The notes: generated by a model from the sequence alone, not told the origin. Counted from the first letter of the stretch, positions 9,568-18,839 are shown. The stretch is 64,000 nt of DNA from Streptococcus pluranimalium (GCF_002953735.1 NZ_CP025536.1:1308001-1372000); one strand, 5' to 3'. Numbers and translations: made by a program.

Positions 9568-10179
9568 ATGCCAAAATTAAACCCGTCATTATCCAACAAA
9601 CAATGGATTCAAATCGTTAGCCTATTAGGTTTAATCATCTCGATAATCGTCTTCTACTATATCAAAACGCAGAGTCATATTTTTGCAGTAGGTGGTCCCT
9701 TCCAAAGCTTCATCACTCGTTTAGGCATTTTGGGACCTTTGATATTTATTCTTCTCCAAATCATTCAAGTCATCTATCCTATTATCCCAGGAGGTATGAC
9801 TTGCGTTGTTGGACATGCTATTTTTGGACCATTCTACGGATTTATCTATAACTTCATTGGTATTTTTTCAGGATCGCTACTTAGTTTTTATCTGGCCAGA
9901 CAGTACGGTGAAAGCTTCGCTAAATCCTTTGTTTCCGAGCAAACCTATGATAAATACATGACAAAATTAGACAAGGGACGTGGTTTTGACATTTTCCTCA
10001 TAACTGCCTTTGTTTTGCCTGGTTTTCCTGATGACTTTCTCTGTATGGTGGCAGGACTCAGTAAAATGTCCTTTAAAAAATTCTGCTGGATTACCCTTCT
10101 CTCCAAACCAGCAACCCTCTATCTCTACACCTTAATCACATATCAAAGCCTTGTCTTTCTCAATCAAAGTTTTCTATAA
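9568..10179 (+). CDS. TVP38/TMEM64 (VTT/SNARE-associated) family membrane protein
   Basis: 203 residues with about six hydrophobic segments. The VTT domain signature is visible: a PIIPGGMTCVVGHAIFGPFYG stretch with a glycine-rich motif near residue 95, then a second polar-aromatic motif FVLPGFPDDFLCMVAGLSKM near residue 165, matching the two re-entrant loops of DedA/VTT proteins. Related proteins are proposed to be lipid scramblases or transporters; the substrate here is unknown. Start chosen at 9568 because GAGG lies eight bases upstream and family proteins begin just before the first membrane helix; earlier in-frame starts lack a ribosome binding site. Confidence 0.85.
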   Translation: MPKLNPSLSNKQWIQIVSLLGLIISIIVFYYIKTQSHIFAVGGPFQSFITRLGILGPLIFILLQIIQVIYPIIPGGMTCVVGHAIFGPFYGFIYNFIGIFSGSLLSFYLARQYGESFAKSFVSEQTYDKYMTKLDKGRGFDIFLITAFVLPGFPDDFLCMVAGLSKMSFKKFCWITLLSKPATLYLYTLITYQSLVFLNQSFL

Positions 10180-10184
10180 AAAAA

Positions 10185-10194
10185 CACTGGTTCA
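10185..10194. terminator. Left arm of a terminator hairpin split by the insertion sequence
   Basis: AAAA-CACTGGTTCA just after the VTT gene. Its exact complement TGAACCAGTG-TTTTT is at 11634-11643, beyond the insertion sequence. With the element and one 3-bp target copy removed, the arms flank a 6-base loop (AATTCA), giving a bidirectional terminator between the rightward VTT gene and the leftward ATPase gene. Confidence 0.88.
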
Positions 10195-10229
10195 AATTCT
10201 GTACTGACCCCAAAAAGTTGGACAACTCA

Positions 10230-11063
10230 TTATTGAAAGGATTTAGTTCTGTATTGGACAGGACTAAGTCCTTTTAGTTTTACTTTAATGCGTTTGTTGT
10301 TGTAGTAATAAATATAGTCTATAATAGCTTCTTCAAGCTCGTCAAGGGATTGATAAGATGTCTCGAGTCCATAAAACATTTCAGATTTGAGAATGCCAAA
10401 GAAAGATTCCATCATGCCATTATCTGGACTATTTCCCTTGCGGGACATAGATGGCAGAATGCCTTTAGACTCTAAAAAATCATGGTAGGACTGGTGTTGG
10501 TATTGCCAACCCTGGTCACTATGAAGAATAGTTCCACTGTATGAATCTGCTGGAAATGCCTTATCCAGCATGGTCTGAACCTGTTTCAAGTTAGGAGATC
10601 GAGACAGAGTGAAATCAATAATCTCGCTGTTATAGCCGTCAAGAACAGGTGATAAGTAGAGTTTTCCTTCAGGTAAGGCAAACTCCGTCACATCGGTATA
10701 ACACTTCTCGCAAGGCTTAGAGCCCTCGAATTGACGTTTAATTAGATTATCAGCCTTCTTACCAACTCCACCTTTGTAAGAAGAATACTTGCGCTTACGA
10801 CGAATGCGGGCTGCTAGGCCCATGACTGTCATGAGACGTTGAACTTTCTTATGATTGACCACAAATCCACGATTTCTGAGTTCTAAATAAATTCGACGAT
10901 AGCCGTAATTACCTTTATGTTCATCATAAATGGCTTGAATTTCAGTCTTAATTGCTTTGTTCTTGTCGAGTTTATCCAGTTGCTTGACTTGATAATAATA
11001 GGTGGAGCGAGGCATTTTAGCTGTCGCAAGTAGGAGGTCTAGTCGGAATCCTTCTTGGACCAT
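10230..11063 (-). CDS. IS3-family transposase OrfB (DDE catalytic subunit)
   Basis: 277 residues as an independent frame. An N-terminal HTH_21-like segment ([26 protein letters not shown]) is followed by an rve integrase core with the DDE residues in [17 protein letters not shown] and [16 protein letters not shown]. It is probably made mainly as an OrfAB fusion by -1 frameshifting, since the frame stays open upstream of the ATG back to the slippery site at 11126-11132, and the ATG at 11063 lies inside orfA with no clear ribosome binding site. Confidence 0.93.
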   Translation of the reverse strand: MVQEGFRLDLLLATAKMPRSTYYYQVKQLDKLDKNKAIKTEIQAIYDEHKGNYGYRRIYLELRNRGFVVNHKKVQRLMTVMGLAARIRRKRKYSSYKGGVGKKADNLIKRQFEGSKPCEKCYTDVTEFALPEGKLYLSPVLDGYNSEIIDFTLSRSPNLKQVQTMLDKAFPADSYSGTILHSDQGWQYQHQSYHDFLESKGILPSMSRKGNSPDNGMMESFFGILKSEMFYGLETSYQSLDELEEAIIDYIYYYNNKRIKVKLKGLSPVQYRTKSFQ

Positions 11064-11575
11064 GTCTCTAATTGTTTCTGCCGTTCGCGCGCTAGAGCTT
11101 CGTCCCTTAAACGAAGTTCTCTCAACTTTTTTAGAAAGGCCACCTCAGTTCGGAGACGTTCATTTTCCTCTTGAAGGCGTTCTAATTCCGTCATTTCATC
11201 CCAGGTTTTATTGCGTTTACGTCCCATCTTGCTCGGTCTCCCTCTTGGTTTTTCAAGAATAGTATAACCGTTTTTCTTGTATTGCGCTATCCAATTTGGA
11301 AGTATTCCTCGATTTGGCAAGGCATAATCAAGAGAAACTGAGAGTTGAGAACAACCATGAATCAAGACTTTATCTATTATTTCCTCCTTTAATTCGGGAG
11401 AATAATACCGATTGTTACCTTTTTCAACGACTTCTACGCCATACCGATCCATGAGGTTCATCATGTATGTGAGATTAGAAATATTAACATCATATTGTTG
11501 GCTAATCCAAGGCCACGACATTCCGTTCTTTCTCAGCTCATAGATTTCTAGTTTATCTTTATAACTTAACTTCAT
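11039..11575 (-). CDS. IS3-family transposase OrfA (DNA-binding subunit)
   Basis: 178 residues. Two helix-turn-helix segments are apparent (about residues 6-50 and 62-100, the second with [25 protein letters not shown] spacing), then a basic stretch ([18 protein letters not shown]) and a leucine-zipper-like helix [20 protein letters not shown] used for multimerisation. The last 25 bases overlap orfB in the -1 frame. Typical of IS150-group OrfA, which binds the terminal repeats. Confidence 0.92.
   Translation of the reverse strand: MKLSYKDKLEIYELRKNGMSWPWISQQYDVNISNLTYMMNLMDRYGVEVVEKGNNRYYSPELKEEIIDKVLIHGCSQLSVSLDYALPNRGILPNWIAQYKKNGYTILEKPRGRPSKMGRKRNKTWDEMTELERLQEENERLRTEVAFLKKLRELRLRDEALARERQKQLETWSKKDSD
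11126..11132 (-). other. Programmed -1 frameshift heptamer A_AAA_AAG in the transposase
   Basis: In the orfA frame the codons are CTA AAA AAG, giving the classic IS3-family slippery site A_AAA_AAG. After a one-base backward slip the frame reads KKVERTSF... with no stop and runs into OrfB (MVQEGFRLD), so a full OrfAB fusion is possible. Confidence 0.8.
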
Positions 11576-11633
11576 AGGAAAAGCACCCCAATCGTTAGAT
11601 TTTGTGTCTAACTTTTGGGGTGCAGTTCATTCA

Positions 11634-11648
11634 TGAACCAGTGTTTTT
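11634..11648. terminator. Right arm of the terminator hairpin split by the insertion sequence
   Basis: TGAACCAGTG followed by TTTTT, the exact complement of 10185-10194. The interval 11649-11788 to the ATPase stop holds a 30-codon open stretch without a start on the minus strand that I could not identify. Confidence 0.88.
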
Positions 11649-11788
11649 ATAATCAATGAATTAGCTTTTAAACAAGCCCATAACATGCAATATGTTGATA
11701 CCCCAAAGCCTCATGATGAGTTTTTGAGGTCTGAGCCTGGAAATCAAAAAGTAAAGAGTATCTCAGTTTATTCAAAACCTATCGTTTT

Positions 11789-14530
11789 CTAAGCAGCTGT
11801 TTTGCGAATAACTTTAGTAATAAGATAAACCAAAGCTGTTATAGCAAGGCTAGCCAATAAAAGGATAAGTAATGTATCAGCTCTTAAGGCTTGTGTTCCT
11901 AAAATATCATTGAAGAAAGGTAAATAAATCGCCATAACTTGCATGATAAGACTGAAACATAAAGCTAGTATCAGCAACTTATTTTGGAATAGTGAGCGAT
12001 CTAACCCAAAACCTTTCTGACGCCTTACGTTAAAGATATGAGCTAATTGAGCTATGGTCATGAACGTAAATGTCGCCGTTTGAGCATAGGCTAAAGATTC
12101 ACCTGACATAATATGGAGATAATAAAAGAGTCCAAATGCAGTGATACCGATAGCGATACCACTAAAAATAATTGTTGATAAAAACTTAACATTAACCAGA
12201 CCACTTTTAGCATCTCTAGGCGGTCTTTGCATCACATCTTCTTCTGCTGTTTCATAGGCCAAAGCGATAGCAGGCCCTACATCAATGAGTAAGTTTAACC
12301 ATAAAATATGCAAGGGTTGAATCGGCATTGGCAATAAGAAAATAATCGTAAATAAAATGGCACTTATCTCAACCATATTACAAGCAAATAGGAAAGAAAC
12401 ATATTTTTTAATATTTTCAAAAATAATCCTTCCTTCTCTAACAGCGTCCACGATCGTTGAGAAGCGATCATCTGTTAAGATCATATCAGAAGCTTCCTTG
12501 GCTACTTCAGTACCACGAATTCCCATAGCGACACCGATATTAGAACCATTCAAGGCTGGGGCATCATTAACACCATCCCCTGTCATGGCAACAATCTCAC
12601 CATGCGCTTGTAAAGCTTCGACTAATTGTAATTTATTTTCTGGTGAAACCCTAGCAAATACTGCCGTATCATGAACACGTTCAATAAACCCATCTTGATC
12701 ATGTTCTTGATCAATCTCTGCACCAGTCATGGTATTTTCCCAATGATCAATCCCAATGTCCTTAGCAATCATCGAAGCTGTCTTTGGATGGTCTCCTGTA
12801 ATCATCTTAATCCTTATGCCAGCTTCCTGCGTTTGTTGGATTGATTTTGCGACATCCTTTCGAGGTGGATCTACAATCCCAAATAAGCTTTCGATTTCTA
12901 GCTTTTGGCTATGCTTAGCTAGCCAGTCTGGCATATTTTGCTCAATTGAGGAACGGTCTTCTTCTGAGACAAAAGTACTAGCCAAAGCCAGAGAGCGCAT
13001 GCCCTTTTCAGCTATTTCGTCAATATTATTCTGCCAAAAAGTATTAGTTTCTTCATCAGCTTTTATGAGTGACAACAAAACATCTGGTGCACCTTTTAAG
13101 ATAAATTGTGTGCGCTTGTCTGGCCATTGATAACAAACTGCCATGTATTTGTTTTCAGAATCAAAAGGGATTTCATTAACTTTTTCAAAGCCGTACTGAC
13201 TAAGCTTTTCTGGTGTCAATTTCCCCTTATAGCCGAGGACTTTTAAAGCTCCATCGGTTGGATCACCTTTTATGCTATATTCTCCCTCATCGTCATCAGA
13301 TGCTTCTAACCGAGCATTACTAGATAAAAAGGCATTGAGAAGAATAGCTTTTAATTGACTCTCTTCAGAAACTTCCCTACTATCAAAGGAGTTTATAAAT
13401 GTTTCATCAATATCAATATCATAAGCTTGGTTCCCCTTACTTATCTCTCCTTCTGGTACATATCCTGAACCTGATACCTTGTAATCATCGCCAGTTTTGG
13501 AACTAATAACCTCTACCATCATCTGATTTTCTGTGAGAGTACCAGTTTTATCACTAGCAATAACCGAAGTTGAGCCTAGAGTTTCCACTGCTGATAAGGT
13601 CTTGACTAAAGCTTGATGAGTAGCCATGGTCTTCATCCCATTTGAGAGGGTAATCGTTTGCACCGCTGGCATGGCTTCTGGAATAGCTGCGACTGCTAGG
13701 ATAATAGCAATATGCAATATATCGGTTAATGCTTGACCATTAATCAAGCCGATAACAACTACTAGAACAGCCGCTACAATAGCTAGTAAAATCAGAGATT
13801 TCCCCAACTTAGAAATTTCTTTATCCAGTGGGGTATTGCTGTCCTGCTTGCCTGACATCATATCTGAGATTTTACCAACCTCTGTATCCATCCCTGTACC
13901 GGTCACAAGAGCTAGTCCTTGCCCTCTGGTTACTGAGGTTCCTGAAAAGACCATGTTGAGACGATCACCTACTGGTACTTCTTCTTCAAAAATAGCTGCG
14001 GCATCTTTATCAACCGCCTCAGATTCACCTGTTAAGGCTGACTCAATAACAGCTAAATTATTGGCTTTAATCAGCCGACCATCAGCAGCGATGGCATCAC
14101 CTGTATTGAGAATCATCACATCTCCTGGAACCAACTCAGAAGATTCAATGTCACTTTCCACACCCTCACGTAAAACAGTGACGTGTGTAGTGACCATCTT
14201 TTGCAGGGCATCAACTGATTTTTGCGCCTTTAGCTCTACAAAAAAACCTGTTAATATCGAAATTAGCAGGGCTAGGAAAACCGCAATTCCTTCTATCCAT
14301 TCACCCATCATAAAGGAAAGAATCATGGCAAAGCCCAATAAATAAACAATAATATTATTGAGGTTTTCTAGTAATATCTCAAATGGAGACTTGCTATCGT
14401 TTTCCTCTAGGATATTCTCGCCATACTGGTCACGCTGATGTCTGACCTGATCCTTGGTCAAGCCACTCTCAACATCTACCTCATAGCTTTGAATAATATC
14501 GTCTAACTTTTTTTGGTAATTCTTCTCCAT
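11789..14530 (-). CDS. P-type (P2-like) cation-transporting ATPase
   Basis: 913 residues with the complete P2-type layout: N-terminal cation-ATPase domain, two membrane helix pairs around the actuator motif LTGESE, phosphorylation site DKTGTLT (Asp about 327), KGAPD nucleotide-binding motif, MTGDGVNDAP hinge and a C-terminal six-helix domain. The fourth membrane helix reads PEAMP rather than the PEGLP typical of Ca2+ pumps (compare the ATPase at 53027), and helix six reads NLLIDVGPAIALAYE, so the transported ion is uncertain. Start has GAAAGGCG upstream. Own promoter at 14573; monocistronic. Confidence 0.88.
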   Translation of the reverse strand: MEKNYQKKLDDIIQSYEVDVESGLTKDQVRHQRDQYGENILEENDSKSPFEILLENLNNIIVYLLGFAMILSFMMGEWIEGIAVFLALLISILTGFFVELKAQKSVDALQKMVTTHVTVLREGVESDIESSELVPGDVMILNTGDAIAADGRLIKANNLAVIESALTGESEAVDKDAAAIFEEEVPVGDRLNMVFSGTSVTRGQGLALVTGTGMDTEVGKISDMMSGKQDSNTPLDKEISKLGKSLILLAIVAAVLVVVIGLINGQALTDILHIAIILAVAAIPEAMPAVQTITLSNGMKTMATHQALVKTLSAVETLGSTSVIASDKTGTLTENQMMVEVISSKTGDDYKVSGSGYVPEGEISKGNQAYDIDIDETFINSFDSREVSEESQLKAILLNAFLSSNARLEASDDDEGEYSIKGDPTDGALKVLGYKGKLTPEKLSQYGFEKVNEIPFDSENKYMAVCYQWPDKRTQFILKGAPDVLLSLIKADEETNTFWQNNIDEIAEKGMRSLALASTFVSEEDRSSIEQNMPDWLAKHSQKLEIESLFGIVDPPRKDVAKSIQQTQEAGIRIKMITGDHPKTASMIAKDIGIDHWENTMTGAEIDQEHDQDGFIERVHDTAVFARVSPENKLQLVEALQAHGEIVAMTGDGVNDAPALNGSNIGVAMGIRGTEVAKEASDMILTDDRFSTIVDAVREGRIIFENIKKYVSFLFACNMVEISAILFTIIFLLPMPIQPLHILWLNLLIDVGPAIALAYETAEEDVMQRPPRDAKSGLVNVKFLSTIIFSGIAIGITAFGLFYYLHIMSGESLAYAQTATFTFMTIAQLAHIFNVRRQKGFGLDRSLFQNKLLILALCFSLIMQVMAIYLPFFNDILGTQALRADTLLILLLASLAITALVYLITKVIRKTAA

Positions 14531-14572
14531 ATACGCCTTCTTTCTATTTTAATTTTCTCGCTATTTAATTTA

Positions 14573-14578
14573 ATTATA
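14573..14578 (-). promoter_or_regulatory. -10 element of the P-type ATPase gene
   Basis: Minus-strand TATAAT with TGG in front (extended -10), 42 bases before the start codon and just downstream of the hairpin ending the neighbouring ABC operon. Confidence 0.55.
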
Positions 14579-14599
14579 CCATAAAATATACGCCTAGAA

Positions 14600-14634
14600 A
14601 AGACAAAACCACATGTTTTTTAAAGCATGTGGTT
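14600..14634 (-). terminator. Probable terminator of the ABC exporter operon
   Basis: Perfect 9-bp arms AACCACATG/CATGTGGTT (14607-14634) followed on the minus strand by TTGTCTTTTC; the T run is weak. Confidence 0.6.
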
Positions 14635-14672
14635 ACTTCGAGGTAGTCAATCTCTTTCTATACCTCGTTCTT

Positions 14673-17396
14673 CTAATCGACAGATTTCAAGGCTTCTAGC
14701 ATATCTACGGTTTTAAGGATATGATTAACCAATACACCTAGTAGCATTAAAATGATAAGAACAACAGCAATTGGAATGCCATAAACCGTCCAAGCAACTT
14801 GCGTGCCAAAAAGGATATCATTGCCACCAATCATACTCATAATGAGCTTGTGAAGGTAAATACCTGAAAAGAGGCCTGAGCCAATCCCGATCAGAGATAA
14901 GATAATCGTCTCACGGTATATGTATAGAGTGACTTCTTTATCGTAAAAGCCTAAAACCTTGATGGTTGACAGTTCACGGATACGCTCTGCTACATTGATA
15001 TTGGTCAAGTTATAAAGAATAACGACAGCTAAGAGGACTGCGACTACCGTCAAGATAGTCATAGCACCATTTAGGGAAGCCACTACTGCTTTAACCGTAT
15101 CTACCATAGCTGAATTTTGACTTAAGCCTGCGACAGCGGGCAAGCTCAATAACTTGCTTGCTTGTTGTTTCAAAACCTTACTTGATTTACCTTTTAGATT
15201 AAGTAAGTAGGCTGGTGAAGACTCAAATTCGGCAAAGTGCTTATCAAAAACATCCTGAGACATCATGAGATAGTGCCCCGCATTCATCTCAATAATAGCT
15301 GAGACGTTAACCTTAACTTCTTGACCTTTAACATCTTTCAACTTAATCTCTTGTCCTTCTTTAACCTGATAAGCTTTGGCTAATTTTTCAGAAATCAGAA
15401 TACCGTCTTTACTTAGTTCTCTTTTTTTACCTGTCTTAGCATCGTAAAGATTAATAAAGGAATCAAAATCCTTTTGACGAGTAATGAGAAGAGATACCGA
15501 TTGGTGTTGGGACATTTCAGGTACTTCTAACATTATTGAAGCATAGGTAATTTCTTTTTCTTTAGCAATCTCTGGACCTGATAGGGCTTCGGCTAGTTTT
15601 TCTTTCTCCTCTGCGCTAGCAGATGTCTTTTCAATAACCAGCATGTCATAAGGTGTCAAGCGACCAAACTGGTTATCAACGACCTTAGATAAGGAGGATT
15701 GGATCCCAAGACCTGCAAATAAAAGAGCAACTGATCCTGCAACACCAAAGATGGTCATGAGCATGCGTTGTTTGTAGCGAAAGATATTTCTGGCAGTCAC
15801 TTTTTGAGTAAAGGACATTTTTTGCCAGATAAAGGACATGCGTTCTAGTAAGATTTTAGAGCCTTTAACTGGTGGTTTAGGCAAGAGCAATTGAGCTGCT
15901 TTTTCACTCAGTTCTCGGCGAGCAATCAGATAGGCTGGAAAAACAGCTGAAATGAAGGCTAGACCGATAGCAATTAAGCTATACGACCAGAAAAAGTCAT
16001 ATCGAATGCCGCTAATGGTTGTGTCTTTAGTCATGATATCAGCGATAATTCGAGGAAGAATGTAATGACCTGCCACGATGCCCAATATTGTCCCCGTCAA
16101 GCTAGCAACAAGACCATAAATAACAAACTTACGAATGACATCTGTATTACTGTAACCTAGCGCTTTTAGGATGGCTGAGTTATTGCGCTCTTCATCGACG
16201 AATCGAGTCATCGTCGTGAAAGTCACTAGTGCTGCCACTAGATAAAGAACAACTGGGAAGATGTTACCGATTTGTGCCACGCTGTCCGAGCCAGATGCGT
16301 AAACCATGTAGCCATTGCCACCTGGCAGAGTTTCACGAGTATACACCGTATAAGTCGGCATCTCTAGCCTATCTAACTCATCTTGTGCTTTGATTAAAGC
16401 TTTTTCGTTTTTGGCTAACTCTTTTTTGGCTGTTTCTAGATTCTTTTCTTGTGAAGCCATTTCTTTTTGAGCTTCTTGTAACTGCTGACTAGCAGCTTTA
16501 GCTTGAGATTCTGGTAAGGCGCTTAAAGCTTTTTCTTGCTCTTCCAAGTTTTTCTTAGCAGTAGCTATTTTGCTCTCGCTATCAGTGAGTTTTTCTTTAG
16601 CTTGGGCTAATGATGTTTTATTGTGATTAAGCTCATCTTGTGGGTCTTTTTTGATTTCGGCTAGGTGAGCTTCAGGATTATCTGCTAAGAGCTCATCCAG
16701 CGCATCAGTCTTCTCTCTCAAGCGATTCTGATATGTTTTATCGAAGGGGCTTAAGCTTACCAAATCATCGTATCGAATACGTGCTAGTATAGGGTACTCA
16801 CTATTAAATGTGTCAGCAACTGTTACTCCATAAGCTTTTAGGTTACCGTCACCTGCGGTTGATGATCCAAGGTTGGTTGTGGACCAAATCTCCGGAGAAT
16901 TGACAAAACCAGTCACCTTAAAGCTTGTTTCTTTGAGAATGCCGTCATCTGCTTGCCTAACTTTGATAGTATCCCCAACTTGATAGTTCTTTTTAAGAGT
17001 AGATGCTAGGGCAATTTCCTTAACATTTTTAGGAAGTTGCCCTTTCACCAAGGTCATTTTCGAAATCTTATCAGGTACAGACATGACCCTCAGCGCCTCA
17101 TGAGTATCCCTAATGGTCACATCGGTCATATATCCAAAGTCAACGTTAGCTTTTTTAAGATGTTTCAGTTCTTCTTGGTCTTTCTTTCCCAACCCCATAC
17201 TTGAGATAACCGTCAAATCCATGGTATTTTGGCGATTAAGATAGTCAGTCGCTAAGCGTTGCATATCCGGTGTGGTAACCTTGAGACCGACAAAAGCAAA
17301 AGCCCCTAACATCATTAAGAGCATGATGGACAGGAAACGCCCTTTAGAGGAGGCTAAAGATTTCCAAATATCCTTCCAGTAGGTTTTCTTTGACAT
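14673..17396 (-). CDS. ABC transporter permease, FtsX/MacB type, with large extracellular coiled-coil domain
   Basis: 907 residues: one N-terminal membrane helix (about 17-40), a large extracytoplasmic domain that includes a coiled coil around residues 235-345 (heptads such as AKEKLTDSESKIATAKKNLE and QLQEAQKEMASQEKN), an FtsX domain of three helices (about 370-490), a second extracytoplasmic domain and a final FtsX domain (about 780-905). This double-FtsX plan belongs to mechanotransmission-type ABC systems that export or displace membrane-active substrates rather than classical importers. Separated by 9 bases from the ATPase gene upstream and under the TetR operators at 18138-18226. Confidence 0.87.
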   Translation of the reverse strand: MSKKTYWKDIWKSLASSKGRFLSIMLLMMLGAFAFVGLKVTTPDMQRLATDYLNRQNTMDLTVISSMGLGKKDQEELKHLKKANVDFGYMTDVTIRDTHEALRVMSVPDKISKMTLVKGQLPKNVKEIALASTLKKNYQVGDTIKVRQADDGILKETSFKVTGFVNSPEIWSTTNLGSSTAGDGNLKAYGVTVADTFNSEYPILARIRYDDLVSLSPFDKTYQNRLREKTDALDELLADNPEAHLAEIKKDPQDELNHNKTSLAQAKEKLTDSESKIATAKKNLEEQEKALSALPESQAKAASQQLQEAQKEMASQEKNLETAKKELAKNEKALIKAQDELDRLEMPTYTVYTRETLPGGNGYMVYASGSDSVAQIGNIFPVVLYLVAALVTFTTMTRFVDEERNNSAILKALGYSNTDVIRKFVIYGLVASLTGTILGIVAGHYILPRIIADIMTKDTTISGIRYDFFWSYSLIAIGLAFISAVFPAYLIARRELSEKAAQLLLPKPPVKGSKILLERMSFIWQKMSFTQKVTARNIFRYKQRMLMTIFGVAGSVALLFAGLGIQSSLSKVVDNQFGRLTPYDMLVIEKTSASAEEKEKLAEALSGPEIAKEKEITYASIMLEVPEMSQHQSVSLLITRQKDFDSFINLYDAKTGKKRELSKDGILISEKLAKAYQVKEGQEIKLKDVKGQEVKVNVSAIIEMNAGHYLMMSQDVFDKHFAEFESSPAYLLNLKGKSSKVLKQQASKLLSLPAVAGLSQNSAMVDTVKAVVASLNGAMTILTVVAVLLAVVILYNLTNINVAERIRELSTIKVLGFYDKEVTLYIYRETIILSLIGIGSGLFSGIYLHKLIMSMIGGNDILFGTQVAWTVYGIPIAVVLIILMLLGVLVNHILKTVDMLEALKSVD

Positions 17397-17405
17397 GACT
17401 ACCTC

Positions 17406-18107
17406 CTAGTATTCCAAGGTCGCAATGTCTTGCGGATTTTTATTGGTCTCAACACTTGTCACACTGGCATCGTGCATACGAATGACCTTATCAGCGATTG
17501 GTGCTAGAGCGGCGTTATGCGTTACGATAACCACTGTAGTGCCCTTTTCTCGCGACATATTTTGAAGGATTTGTAAAACCTGTTTTCCTGTATGATAATC
17601 CAGGGCCCCTGTGGGTTCATCGCAGAGCAAGAGTTTAGGGTTTTTAGCGACAGCTCGTGCAATGGACACGCGTTGTTGTTCACCACCAGATAACTGGGCA
17701 GGGAAATTATTCATGCGATTGGCAAGTCCTACATCTGCTAAGGTTTTTTCAACATCTAGTGCATCTGGGACAATCTCAGATGCCAGTTCCACATTCTCTT
17801 TGGCGGTTAAATTGGGCACCAAATTATAAAACTGAAAAACAAAGCCAACGTCATTACGACGATAAGCTGTTAGTTCCTTATCTGAATACCTTGAAATGTC
17901 CTCACCATCAATCAAGACCTGACCGTCATCATTGGTATCCATACCACCTAGGATATTTAAGACTGTTGATTTTCCAGCACCAGACGCACCTAGGATAATG
18001 ACTAACTCACCTTTTTCAATATCAAATGACACATCGCGATTGGCAACAATTTCGGTACTGCCGGTTTGATAACGCTTGTAGGAGTTTTTCATTTGAATAT
18101 AAGACAT
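17406..18107 (-). CDS. ABC transporter ATP-binding protein (MacB/LolD type)
   Basis: 233 residues from [16 protein letters not shown]. Walker [11 protein letters not shown]-loop FVFQFYNL, signature [14 protein letters not shown], Walker [13 protein letters not shown] and the H-loop VIVTHN are all present, and the GALD form is typical of MacB/LolD partners of FtsX-type permeases. An ATG four codons upstream (18119) is also possible; neither start has a strong ribosome binding site, and 18107 was chosen because the family begins there. First gene of a two-gene operon with the permease; divergent from the TetR gene. Confidence 0.9.
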   Translation of the reverse strand: MSYIQMKNSYKRYQTGSTEIVANRDVSFDIEKGELVIILGASGAGKSTVLNILGGMDTNDDGQVLIDGEDISRYSDKELTAYRRNDVGFVFQFYNLVPNLTAKENVELASEIVPDALDVEKTLADVGLANRMNNFPAQLSGGEQQRVSIARAVAKNPKLLLCDEPTGALDYHTGKQVLQILQNMSREKGTTVVIVTHNAALAPIADKVIRMHDASVTSVETNKNPQDIATLEY

Positions 18108-18137
18108 GATTTTTCTCATTTCTATCGTTTTTTAGTT

Positions 18138-18158
18138 AAATGAACAAGACGTTGATTT
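18138..18158. promoter_or_regulatory. Imperfect TetR operator (O1)
   Basis: A 21-bp imperfect palindrome opening AAATGAACAAG and closing CGTTGATTT; matches the perfect palindrome at 18206-18226 at 17 of 21 positions. It lies 31 bases before the ABC ATPase start codon. Confidence 0.65.
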
Positions 18159-18205
18159 AAGAATGCCATTATTATATAATGACAATAAAAAAACTTCAAG
18201 AACAA

Positions 18206-18226
18206 AAATCAACAAAGTGTTGATTT
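18206..18226. promoter_or_regulatory. Perfect TetR operator palindrome (O2)
   Basis: AAATCAACA-AAG-TGTTGATTT, a perfect 9+3+9 palindrome 18 bases before the TetR start codon in the divergent intergenic region. Size, symmetry and position are those of a TetR-family operator, so the regulator probably controls itself and the exporter. Confidence 0.78.
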
Positions 18227-18243
18227 AAGAAAGAGAATAGGAT

Positions 18244-18810
18244 ATGCAAAAACGTCAAACAGAAACCAAGAGATACATCAAAGAAGCTTTAACGCTACTT
18301 CTTAGAGATAAAGGCTTTGAAGATATCACTATTTCAGACATCACCCGAAAAGCCGGTATCAATCGTGGGACTTTTTATCTTCACTACCAAGACAAGTATG
18401 ACATGATGGCCTCGCTTAAGGCAGAAATTCTTGAACAACTGTATCGAATTCTGATCAAAGGAAACTTTGAGACCGATTTTTATCATATTATGAACCAGAC
18501 TTTTTCTTATCTAAAAGATGATTTCGAGTTTATTCAAGCTATTTCAAAAACCTCTTTTGTCAACTTCCCTAAAACAATCAAAGATTTTGTGGCTAACTTT
18601 CTTTTAGAATTTCCCCAATCCAAAGTCCTTATTACAGAACATTATGGCGTTCCCTATGAATATGCCATCCAGGTCTACCTAGCCAGCATCGAAAGCTTGA
18701 TATCCTATTGGGTCGCAACTGGCGGTAAGGAAAGCCCAGCAGAAATGACAGAAATTATCTCTAAAGTACTAAAGATTGAAGAATCGATTAATCAGAACAC
18801 ACAAAACTGA
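18244..18810 (+). CDS. TetR/AcrR-family transcriptional regulator
   Basis: 188 residues. The N-terminal TetR helix-turn-helix is clear (about residues 9-57: IKEALTLLLRDKGFEDITIS, then KAGINRGTFYLHYQDK). The C-terminal half is the variable effector-binding and dimerisation domain (TetR_C_7-like), so the inducer cannot be read. Divergent from the ABC exporter, with two palindromic operators between them, so it is the likely repressor of exporter and self. The stop codon lies in the first arm of its terminator. Confidence 0.9.
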   Translation: MQKRQTETKRYIKEALTLLLRDKGFEDITISDITRKAGINRGTFYLHYQDKYDMMASLKAEILEQLYRILIKGNFETDFYHIMNQTFSYLKDDFEFIQAISKTSFVNFPKTIKDFVANFLLEFPQSKVLITEHYGVPYEYAIQVYLASIESLISYWVATGGKESPAEMTEIISKVLKIEESINQNTQN

Positions 18811-18839
18811 ACCGCTGCACGACGGTTCAGTTTTTTTTT
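18807..18839 (+). terminator. Rho-independent terminator of the TetR gene
   Basis: CTGAACCG/CGGTTCAG arms with a 8-base loop and a run of nine T; the stop codon TGA is inside the first arm. Between here and 18958 nothing further was identified. Confidence 0.88.

Larger units (their letters stand above)
10200..11629 (-). mobile_element. IS3-family (IS150 group, IS861-like) insertion sequence, 1430 bp, apparently intact
   Basis: Terminal inverted repeats are TGTACTGACCCCAAAAAGTT at the left end and, read inwards, TGAACTGCACCCCAAAAGTT at the right, both continuing to GACA. A 3-bp direct repeat TTC (10197-10199 and 11630-11632) flanks the element as a target duplication. It holds two overlapping reading frames in the orfA/orfB arrangement of IS3-family elements, with a slippery A_AAA_AAG heptamer. 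Length, the 277-residue OrfB and the end sequences resemble IS861 of S. agalactiae, from memory. Both ends, both frames and all catalytic residues are present, so it may be active. Confidence 0.93.

Noticed and set aside
11680..11770. Open stretch (minus strand) containing KTHHEALGYQHIACYGLV
   Set aside because: Only about 30 codons, no start, resembles an acetyltransferase end only vaguely; not enough for a feature.
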